Part shown: positions 18,106 through 26,255 of the stretch, piece after piece | Position numbering within the stretch: position 1 is the first letter of the stretch | Layout of the letters: each line of letters begins with the position of its first letter | From: Isoetes engelmannii | Taxonomy: Eukaryota; Streptophyta; Lycopodiopsida; Isoetales; Isoetaceae | Assembly (NCBI GenBank): GCA_011763485.2 | Contig: JAANSK020127790.1 | Location: forward strand, 1-26,255 | Length of the DNA: 26,255 bases | Reading direction: 5' to 3' | Notes under the pieces: model-generated | What the model was told of the DNA's origin: nothing | The model's database searches: none | What the model saw: only the letters and a program-made list of their open reading frames with translations | Translations under genes and position numbers: made by a program

Positions 18106-19020
18106 ATGGCAAGCAGACTTGGGGCCAACTTGTTGAACTCCGTGGATGTTTACAGCGGTGGGCCTAATTTTCAGGTCTGGAAGAAGAAGATAGAGCATAT
18201 CTTGAAGACGGAAGGGTTATGGAGTTTAATTGCAGATACGGCTGCTTCTAGTTCATCCTCTTCTGGTGCAAGTGATGCATCTGCATCAGGAGACTGCAGC
18301 CAGTGGTGGTTTAAGTGATGAGATGAAGCATTTACAAGCTCAAGCCATCATTATAAGCAAAGTTGGACTGTCTATTCTATTGAAAATCAGAGGTAAAACT
18401 CCAAAAGAGATGTGGTTATATTTGTTAAAGCATTTTCAGGTTAAGACATCTTCTCAATTAAATGTTCTGGATAAAGAGTTGAGAGAGATGAAATTGCATG
18501 ATAAAGATAAAGTGACCGAGTTTTTCCCAAACCTTTGATAGCATAGTAGTAGACTTAAAAGGTGCAGGAACAGTTCTTACAGATGAATTCCTGGTCTTGA
18601 CAATTTCTAAAGCTATAGAAGATGACTATGAGAATTTAGCTACTTTGATAAGAAATATTGCGACAACCAGAGAAAAAGCAGAAGAAATGATAAGGACACA
18701 ATTTGAGCAGAAAACTTTGTCAAGAAAAGAGGAAGAGAAACAAGAGATTTTGTATTCTAGCAGGTACAATACAAGTCTCGTGGAGGGTGGAGGAAGTAGT
18801 TTTAGGGGAAGAGGAGGACGGGTTGGTCCTTGTTACAATTGTGATTTGTATGGTCATTTGAAAGTGGATTGTCCAAAGTATAAGGAGTATAAGGAAGTTG
18901 AATGTTATAATTGCGGGGGAATGGGTCATGTTGCTGCAAACTGTTCTAGTCCTAGCAGACAAGGATCTAGGGGAAGAGGAAGATCTATCCAGCGTGGTGG
19001 AAGTTCTTCATATTGAGGAA
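18106..19020 (+). other. gag region of copia element (fossil)
   Basis: Begins MASRLGANLLNSVDVYSGG, with NFQVWKKKIEHILKTEGLW as the typical gag start. Near the end are two zinc knuckles, CYNCDLYGHLKVDC and CYNCGGMGHVAANC (CX2CX4HX4C), that in the living family bind the element's RNA. It is broken. Confidence 0.85.
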
Positions 19021-19139
19021 GAGGAGAAAAAAGGAGTCCAGTAGTGAGTATTGCACAAGCGGTGTGGATGAAGAACAAGATGACGATGCTGAGGTATGTA
19101 AAAGTAGTGCTTTCTCTGTTGAGGAAAGTCAAATTGGTG

Positions 19140-20370
19140 ATGATTTTCTCATCATAGATAGTGGAGCTGAAAGATGAGTAACATCTTCAGCTAAGCTGCT
19201 CAAGCAACGTACAGGCCAGCCTGCAGGTCATATCCAGCTTGGTGATGGTGGTTTGCAGGATGTAGAAGACACTAGTGTCTTGGAAATTTTTGATTTGGAA
19301 GGAAGAAAAGTTGATCTAAAAAATGTGTTGTGTGTACCTGGGCTTGTAAGAAATTTAATTTCTGTTGCCCAGCTTGTTGATCTAGGATACAAGCTTCTGT
19401 TTGACAAGCTTGAATGTAACTTTAATAATAAAATAAAGTTTGTGGGCAAGCGAGTTGGGAACTTATTTGGTTTCAGTTCTAGCATAGCAGGAATTAATGT
19501 GGCTACATTACCTTCAATGAGGTTTTGGTATAAAAGACTCGGCCATACTCACATCAACAATGTGGATTATGTGGCTAAGTATAATTTAATTGTTGCAAAA
19601 TGTAAACCAGAGAATTTTTTATGTGCTGGTTGTATGCTTGGAAAGTAGTGCAGGCTTCCTTTTGAATCCTTTTCCTAAGACTTCAAAGCGTGCAAAGCAG
19701 GTTTTAGATCTTGTGTACACAGACTTATGTGGCCCTATTAATATAAGGAGTCTAAGTGGCAAGCGTTATTTTATAACGTTTATTGATGATCGTAGTAGAA
19801 GATCAAAATGCTATTTTCTTAGGACAAAGGATCAAGCTTATGATGCTTTCAGGTATTTTGCCGCAGAAGTAGAAAATGAAACTAGAAGGAAAATAAAATG
19901 TGTGCGTTCTGACAGAGCAGGTGAGTATCTTTCTGGTCGATTCAAAAAATATTGCCTAGATCATGGCATCAAAAGACAGGCCATACGCCTTAGCAGAATA
20001 ATGTCGCAGAGAGAAAGAATAGAACCATTCTCAATGCAGTTAGAGAAATGCTAAAGCATAGTGGGCTACCAAATTTTATTTAGGAGGAGGCAGCCAGGAC
20101 AACCATATTAATTCAGAATGTTATTCCCACCTCTAGCATAAAAGGGAAGGTACTAGAGTCTCTATGGTCAAGCAAAAGTATAGACTATGAGAAGCTAAGG
20201 GCTTTTGATTGTTTAGCATATGCACATGTACCAGAGGAAGAAAGAAAGAAGCTGGATGATCGAGCTTGGATAACTTACATGCTTGGATATGATGATAATG
20301 CAAAGGCCTACAGGTTATATGACCCAGAGAAAAGAAAGGTTATCATAAGTAGAGATGTAACCTTTGATGC
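19140..20370 (+). other. Protease and integrase region of copia element (fossil)
   Basis: IDSGAE marks the aspartic protease near 19160. FWYKRLGHTHINNV with CAGCMLGK is the integrase zinc-binding head. YTDLCGPINIRSLSGKRYF and FIDDRSRR are the core, and AYRLYDPEKRKVIISRDVTF is the integrase C-terminal segment. It is broken. Confidence 0.85.
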
Positions 20371-20729
20371 AAAGACGTTTTATAAGGTAAAATGCTATTT
20401 GAAAACTGATAATGATGTAGAAAAGGAGGAGGAAAAGCATACAGGGCAAACAATGATGGATATTTTAGATGATGATGATGTGCTTGATGATACTAATAAA
20501 TCTGCTATAGTGCCAGATAGATCTGAGGTTGAGCAACAAGATCATGATCAAATGATTCAGAGTCAAGAAGTTCCAGATGGAGAAACTCGCTCTGAGTCCT
20601 TGCCATTAGCGCCTCCTAAGCCTACAACATGGAAGCACACGCAAGCTCAAATATTGCAGGATGAGTTAAAGGCGAGGTCTGAAACTCATGGTAGAGATGT
20701 GCATGGTAGAAGTCTAAGGTTGAAAAAGA

Positions 20730-22230
20730 ATGTGGATGTTGATACTGGTGAAGCATTGATAGCTATGGACCCTAATGTTCCAAATTCTTATTTGGAAGCT
20801 ATAAATGCAAGTGACTCAGCTAAATGGATTGAAGCAATGGAAAATGAAATGGGCTTGTTGAAAGTATAAAGAAAGACTTGTTGCTCAGGGATCTTTCTCA
20901 AAAAAAGGGTTTGGACTATGAAGAAACATTTTCTCCCATAGTCAAAATGACTAGTATTAGAATTTTACTAGCATTAGCAAATGCACAGAATCTAGAAATT
21001 CATCACATGGATGTTAGCACAACATTTCTCAATGCTAAACTAGAGGAAGAAATTTATTTGAAAGAAGCTCTTGGTTTTAAAACGGGGGAAAATAAGGTGT
21101 GGAAACTGAAAAGAGCAGTTTACGGCTTGAAGCAAGCTCCTAGGCAGTGGTATTTGTGTATGGATTTATACTTAAGAAAGCAAGGCTTTGTCAAACTTAA
21201 TTGTGATGGGAACCTATATGCTTACAGACAAGGTAAGGAGTATTGTATTATTGCGCTTTATGTTGATGACTGTGTGATGGTTTCAACAGGTTTAGATATT
21301 CTTGATAAGTGCAAAAATATTCTCAAGAGCAGGTTCCAGATGACAGACCTAGGGGAGTTGCAAAGGTTTCTAGGTATTGAAGTTAAAAGAGATAGGAAGA
21401 ATAAGAAACTTTTGTTGTCTCAGAATAGGTACATTGATGCTATACTGAAAAGGTTCAACATGGTCAATTGCAAGGCTGTTAATACTCCACTTGCGGTTGG
21501 ACAGAAGATATCAAATAATTTATCTCCGAAAACAGAAGAAGAGATGAAAGAAATGGAATGTGTTCCATACATGAAACTGGTAGGATGTTTGATATACTTA
21601 GCAAATTGTACAAGGCCAGATGTAGCATTTGCTGTTAATATGCTTAGTAGATATAATAACAATCCAGGCAAAGCCCATTGGATAGCAGCCAAGAGGGTTG
21701 TCAGATATTTGCAGAGTACAAAACATGTTGGTATACTATTCTGCTTTGAGGATCTAGAGCTGAAAACCTTTTGTGATTCTGACTGGGCAGGTGATTTAGA
21801 TTGCAGAAAATCAATGTCTGGATTTGTTATGATGCTTGGTGGAGCACTTGTTTCATGGAAATGTAAGAAGCAAACTTCTGTTGCTTTGTCTACAGCAGAA
21901 GCCGAATATGCAGCGGCTATATTAGCTGCAAAAGGAATGACTTGGTGCAAAAGATTATTAGAAGAGCTTGGTATAGCCATACACCATCCCCTTACTCTTA
22001 ATTCTGATAATTCTAGTTGCATTGCTATGTGCAAAAATCCGGTCTTGCATGAGAGATCTAAGCATATTGAGATTCATATGCATTATGTTAGAGATGTTGC
22101 AAACAGAAATTTGATACAGTTGAATTATGTTAGCACAAAAGATCAGCTGGCAGATCTCTTTACAAAAGCTCTCTCAGAGAACAGGTTAATACAGTTGAAG
22201 AAATTGTTAAGTTGTACAGGATATGATATG
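20730..22230 (+). other. Reverse transcriptase and RNase H region of copia element (fossil)
   Basis: Reverse transcriptase motifs include ETFSPIVKMTSIRILLALA, MDVSTTFLNAKLEEEIYL, VYGLKQAPRQWY and YVDD. RNase H shows FCDSDWAGD, SWKCKKQTSVALSTAEAEY and the late HIEIHMHYVRD. This is the best-kept part, with one open stretch of nearly 490 codons. Confidence 0.9.
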
Positions 22231-22238
22231 AAGAGGAA
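22229..22238 (+). other. Polypurine tract
   Basis: Purine-rich tgaagaggaa directly before the TGATGG of the 3' LTR, where second-strand synthesis starts in this family. Confidence 0.75.
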
Positions 22239-22538
22239 TGATGGTATTCATATCATATTTGTATTGTTAATTAGAATTCTTGTATTTGTAGAATTCGTTG
22301 TCCTATCATTGGACTTATACGAATTGTACTTGTACTTGTACAGATAAAAGAGATAAATAAAAAAAAGTAGAACGGCCTTGCGTTGTTGCTCTGTGCAGAA
22401 TTGCAGAATTTGGCAGACTGAAATTGTACCAAGCTGGGGAACCGGTTGTTTTTTGCCTGCACCAAATCGATCTGTTGAATCCTATTTATTGTCCAATTCT
22501 AGTCTTGAATTTGCCTTAGTCTGTTACAAAATCCAACA
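22239..22538 (+). repeat. 3' LTR of copia element
   Basis: A 300-bp LTR, TGATGGTATTC to ATCCAACA, followed by ATATA. The last long open frame of pol runs into it. Confidence 0.9.
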
Positions 22539-22543
22539 ATATA
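22539..22543. repeat. Target-site duplication of copia element, right
   Basis: ATATA, matching 17818-17822. Confidence 0.75.
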
Positions 22544-22639
22544 TAGAGGCGCCTCGTTCTTGTCGAACCATTCCGGTTCAATGTCAGTCTTGAGCCTTCT
22601 AGCTCAAGTTCCTATATTGTGCTTTGTTATATCAAGTAC

Positions 22640-23305
22640 ATCTAGCTTTCTAGGTATTCTTTGTGTATTTCTCGCATATCTTTTCCATCTTTTTACTTGG
22701 TTTGCCCCCTTGCTAGAGAGAGGGGCTCTCGAGTTGCAGAATTTTGCAGTGTCTACTATTGAACTTGAGGCATGGTTTGGAGACACTATAATGGGCAGTT
22801 ACCAAGCTTGGCAACCTCAGGCAAGGTTCTCATTTGACTTCGATTTGCACTTCACAGCTTCAACAATTTGCCATAAACACAGCCTGGGATGATGTGGCCC
22901 TTCGAGATTGTTTTTGAAGGGGACTTCATGAGGATGTGAAGGATATGTTGTTGACCATGGAGAATCCCATATCTTTAAAAGAAGCTATAAAATTTGCAGT
23001 TCATTATGATAACTGCTTTATTGAATGTAAGCAAGAAAGAGGTAGGGGTCTTCCTTAATCCCAGGAGGGCTTGTGGTTATCTATGTTCCGGTTCCATCTG
23101 TAGAGCCCAGCAGGCCCGGGCCTATAAAGAAGGGTGGCCTGCCACAACAACCCAATATTCTCATCATGCACAAAGCCAAAACCAAACCAAGTCTCAGACC
23201 ACAAAAAGTTGCTGGATATGGGCAATTTCGGGTGACATCTTCAAGGATCCCACATGTGAATCCAACAGGCAATTGAAGATACAACATCAAGTTCCAAATT
23301 GCAAA
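22640..23305 (+). mobile_element. Ty3/gypsy gag fossil
   Basis: Plus-strand frames read WFAPLLERGALELQNF, FAINTAWDDVALRDCF, GLHEDVKDMLLTM, SLKEAIKFAVHYDNC and KQERG. This is the capsid-like gag domain of Ty3/gypsy elements; many plant copies read LRD.F..GL..DVKD.LLT with AV..DNRL.ER. A proline/lysine linker follows, but no zinc knuckle, protease or polymerase. It is broken, with several breaks, and only gag remains. It starts within about 100 bases of the copia element, which may have inserted into it. Confidence 0.7.
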
Positions 23306-24199
23306 GTTTGACTACAAAAGGGCTAGATAAAAAGGGAAAAATTTAGTATAAGCAATGTATTCACCATGTAGAAACCAGTATTTACCGCCATTGCCTTACC
23401 ATTTGCACTATATTCAAATCTTCCTAAAATAAAAATACCACCGTATAAGAATTTATATAAACCCTAATATCCTATACCATAAGACTAAAAACCCCAAAAT
23501 AGCAACCTAATCAACTTTATGTCCCCAACCATTTTGAATTTTGGGTCATCACCTCAGCATCATCCATCAACCACACAAAGACCACATGATGCTGCCAGCA
23601 TCTCAGCATCACTTTGCACAAATAAAAATCTCAATAAGACGATAAATAAAGGTCATGGCATCCTACAGCAGTGCCCACATATATGGTTCCTCCATAATAC
23701 TTTGATGACCCCTCCATGCTTCCATCATATACCTCACACGTATATACCTCATCCTTATTGCCCTGGACATACGATGAATTCTCTTCTAATTTCTGAGCAA
23801 ACTTTTAGTCATCGCAACAAAGGATTCTATCGCCCAATAAGTATACCCTTCAGCTTCATGTCACGAAATCCTTCACAATCAAGAACTTAAATTTGAAGAA
23901 TCTAAATTTTGTGACACCACCGATATTCCTATTTGGAGCAAGGCCAAGAACTTACCATAAAATATAGGTCAAAGATCCACCGAAATTGAGACGCCCAAGC
24001 TCGGGCCTTTGATTTTCCACCGCAAAACACAAAAATATTGCAAGAAGCTTACATGTCCAAACAAAGTGTCGATTATGCTCTCGATAACATGACTTCGGGG
24101 TAGCCATGAAGCCCACAAATCATCAAGCCAATCCAAAAAGCAAAATTCACAAACCCCTACAAAACCCTTTTTTCTAATATTACCAAAAAAAAAAAATAG
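23306..24199. other. No gene recognised
   Basis: A plus-strand frame of 123 residues at 23519-23890 is rich in His, Pro and Ser and has no domain. A minus-strand open stretch at about 23985-24165 (WLDDLWASWLPRSHVIES and onward) is also unassigned. Confidence 0.4.
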
Positions 24200-24754
24200 T
24201 AAGGGTAGGTTTGCACTTGGGGGTTATCCAGTTTTGGTTAAAAATTTTAAGTTGATTGAGACCACACCTTCCCCATTAAAAATTCCGTTAGGCCTTGGAC
24301 AGTTAAGGGGGGTTATTTTTCAACGAATTTAATTCCGTTAAGTTGTAGTTCGCACATGATCTCGTTATGTTAAAATTTAACAATTAAAAACAAAAAAAAT
24401 TAACGGTTGTAGTGCAAATATTAATCCATTCCTAAGAGGACACTTACGATAGTTAAATGTTTTTTTGGTCAAGAACTAACATAACAACTTAATGTGTGAA
24501 CCTAGTTCTAACCAAATCCGTTATGTTAGCCACTAACATAATTATTGGCGTGAACCAGTTTTTAACTGAATTTGTTATGTTAGCCACTAACTTAACATTT
24601 TGTATATGTGAATGCATTTTTTTTAATCGAATCCATTATGATAGATTTTTAACATAAGGGTTGGTGTGAACTGCAAAATAATTTAAGCATAACGGGTAAG
24701 GTGTTAAAAGCGACAATTTAAGATAACATAACGGTAGGTGTGAACCTACCCTAA
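24200..24754. mobile_element. PIF/Harbinger-type (Tourist-like) MITE with TAA target duplication
   Basis: A 549-bp non-coding element at 24203-24751 has imperfect terminal inverted repeats: GGGTAGGTTTGCAC at the left, and GGGTAGGTTCACACC as the reverse complement of the right end. It is flanked by TAA on both sides (24200-24202, 24752-24754), the 3-bp target typical of PIF/Harbinger elements. Inside, a unit of about 53 bp is duplicated (24493-24540 and 24549-24595), each copy with gttatgttagccactaac. There is no transposase, so it would be non-autonomous. Confidence 0.75.
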
Positions 24755-24810
24755 TTGTCCTTGACTTCCTTAACAACCTTATCCAAATACAATGTTTTGG
24801 CCTCCTTTGA

Positions 24811-25441
24811 CTTATTTACTTTCCTTTTTTGTTTCTTTTTCTTTTTTTTTTAAGCACTAATCTCTAAGCACCTATACTGCTTTACTTTCAACGACCCCAA
24901 CAAACTAGTAGATACATAAATGAATTGACCTTGAAGAGCAAGGAGTCTACGCCTCTTCCATATACACCAGCATATCCAATCCTTTGCTATATGCATTGCC
25001 AATTTCATCGGGAGAGACCACGTATTCATGTACCTTCCTTCAATAGAATTATTGCTCAATATATTTCCTTGAACTTGTTCCATAATTGTTGGATATCTGG
25101 ACAGCCAATAATGCAATGCTCTAATGTCTCTTCCGCTCTCCCACGGGGGGGCAAACTGGACTTGCATCTTTTCTGAATTTACCACCGTGTTCACCCTTAG
25201 AGACCATGCACAATCTTCTGCCATAAAAGTGTGCAGATCTTTGGTGGCAGTACATCCTTCCAAACCCATTTCCACATACTTACCCAATTCATCTGTATTT
25301 ACAGTAATTTCCCACTTCCTTGACACTGAGAGAACTTCGTCTTGGACAAGTAGTTTGTAGCACTTAGCCACAAAATGGCCTTCCAACAAACGCCAAACTG
25401 CCATCCAGAACTCACCCACAAGACTGTGGCTTGTTTACTTT
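24811..25441 (-). mobile_element. 5'-truncated LINE insertion with A-rich tail and 12-bp target duplication
   Basis: The 12-mers cttatttacttt (24811-24822) and cttgtttacttt (25430-25441) flank the insert with one difference. On the minus strand the insert ends in an A-rich tail (24823-24853). The body encodes the C-terminal zf-RVT region of a plant LINE reverse transcriptase: LPPKICTLLWQKIVHGL, then ETLEHCIIGCPDIQQLW, then WICWCIWKRRR in another frame. The family pattern is PPK...FLW...H.R, E...H.L..C......W and W.IWK.RN. Frame changes and stops are present (for example a stop shortly after QQLWNKF), so it is dead. It is about 607 bp long, against several kb for a full LINE. Confidence 0.75.
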
Positions 25442-25460
25442 TAAAAATAACAAATAAATT

Positions 25461-25596
25461 TCAACATTTCAAAACCAACAAGTACATCTTTGTCAAGATT
25501 GACAACTGATAGAGAAGATGTGGAGTTCTGAGGAGTTCTCTTTGTTTTGCTCTTCTTGGTGTTAGTTGTTCGGAATCAGATGCTGGAGGCTCATTA
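25461..25596 (-). other. Possible terminal exon, unidentified
   Basis: After a good acceptor (ggattgtcattacag) the minus strand reads NEPPASDSEQLTPRRAKQRE, then LLRTPHLLYQ, and stops at 25461-25463. The composition is that of a disordered, charged protein end. It could be an exon of the gene whose other candidate exons lie at 25897-25963 and 26189-26255, or unrelated. Confidence 0.25.
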
Positions 25597-25896
25597 CTGT
25601 AATGACAATCCTAATCAATAGAAAGTTCCTCGACGACATTATAAACCATTTACTATATAATAACAATTGGACAAACAAAGACAAGATTCACTAAGAACTT
25701 CCATAGCCATCCATTACTTTGAAGACTTGCAAACACATCACATGGACCTCCTACACATTTATATTAATTGTATGAATACTTTGGTGCAAAGATCACTGCC
25801 TTAACAAAAATGTCATCAGCAAACCCTTATTTCATGGTTGCCAGCATGAGATATCTTACCAACAGATTTTAAATATGGAATTCCAGCAATTGGTTT

Positions 25897-26255
25897 CTAA
25901 GACTCAGGCCTGAACTCCTCACAATAAATAGAGTTTCTTTTAGAACCATCTACCTCAGACTTTCTAACAGAGGAATATGTTCTCACAAGGATATAACATA
26001 ATTCCATAGCACGTGAAAATAGTTAATGACACTCCCCAAGTCCTATGAATGTATCAATTTTCAGCCATGTCCAGGAGAACAATATTTTATTACTATGGGA
26101 TAAAATACGACATACACAAGTAAGCATTTCCTTGATGCTACTTGCTCTCTGATAGATATACAGCTACAAGAAACATGAGGTCCTGTACCTTAACTGGTAT
26201 TTGTGAACACTAATGCTTCCATCTGTAAACACATCTAATCTAGCCAAAAATGCAT
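25897..26255 (-). CDS. Possible 3' part of an unidentified minus-strand gene leaving the window
   Basis: Exon candidate 26189-26255 is open to the window edge and reads AFLARLDVFTDGSISVHKYQ, then LR across a donor (AG then gtacag). It joins in phase to 25897-25963 after the acceptor ttcctctgttag, which reads KSEVDGSKRNSIYCEEFRPE, S and a stop. Past the stop the same frame stays open (KPIAGIPYLKSVG before a gtaaga donor), so the stop could be a real end or a mutation in a decayed gene. No family was recognised. The rest of the gene would lie to the right of the window. Confidence 0.3.

Larger units (their letters stand above)
17823..22538 (+). mobile_element. Ty1/copia LTR retrotransposon, broken, about 4.7 kb
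   Basis: An old element with all parts in the copia order: 5' LTR, tRNA-Met primer site, gag with zinc knuckles, protease, integrase, reverse transcriptase, RNase H, polypurine tract, 3' LTR, and a 5-bp ATATA duplication at both ends. Integrase before reverse transcriptase assigns it to copia, not gypsy. The coding part is interrupted by several breaks (of the order of six to eight), so it is dead. The two LTRs differ at about one position in ten by eye; with usual plant rates this means an age of several million years. Confidence 0.93.

Noticed and set aside
21420-22034. 204-residue minus-strand ORF
   Set aside because: Antisense shadow of the copia reverse transcriptase/RNase H region.

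Overview
The window looks like nuclear DNA of a land plant. The one intact gene is a plant-type eIF2B delta subunit with seven exons and short GT-AG introns. The rest is AT-rich and holds plant Ty1/copia and Ty3/gypsy fossils, LINE tails, a Harbinger/Tourist-like MITE, a Mutator-like fold-back and broken pieces of plant genes (a GLK-type GARP factor, an ALG11 mannosyltransferase, an ankyrin-repeat protein). Codon use does not look like a grass. I cannot name the species.

Layout. Bases 1-2354 hold two copies of an unusual repeat built of two hairpins: the pairing of each stem is kept in both copies, but the stem sequence is mostly not. Between them lie a 36-bp minisatellite, a solo LTR with a clean target duplication, a 22-bp minisatellite and an ankyrin fragment. 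Bases 3356-8240 hold a GLK-like pseudogene, a scrap of gypsy integrase, a set of unidentified splice-bounded open stretches, the tail of an old LINE, and two consecutive minus-strand ORFs with signal peptides. Bases 8900-10130 hold a retroposed segment with a 17-bp target duplication and a roughly 337-bp tandem duplication. eIF2B delta occupies 10423-13292 on the minus strand; its seven exons sum to 2097 bases, a 698-residue protein.

Bases 14845-17600 hold an orphan ORF, a perfect 35-bp hairpin, a head-to-head fold-back of MuDR transposase C-terminus and an ALG11 fragment. A broken copia element with PBS, polypurine tract, both LTRs and an ATATA target duplication fills 17823-22538, and a gypsy gag fossil follows directly. 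The right end holds a MITE with TAA target duplications, a 5'-truncated LINE with a 12-bp target duplication, and what may be the last exons of a minus-strand gene that leaves the window.

Only eIF2B delta has an assignable cellular role. It is a regulatory subunit of the guanine-nucleotide exchange factor that recharges eIF2 for translation initiation. The rest is mostly repeat-derived sequence. The least explained structure is the pair of two-hairpin elements at the left end.
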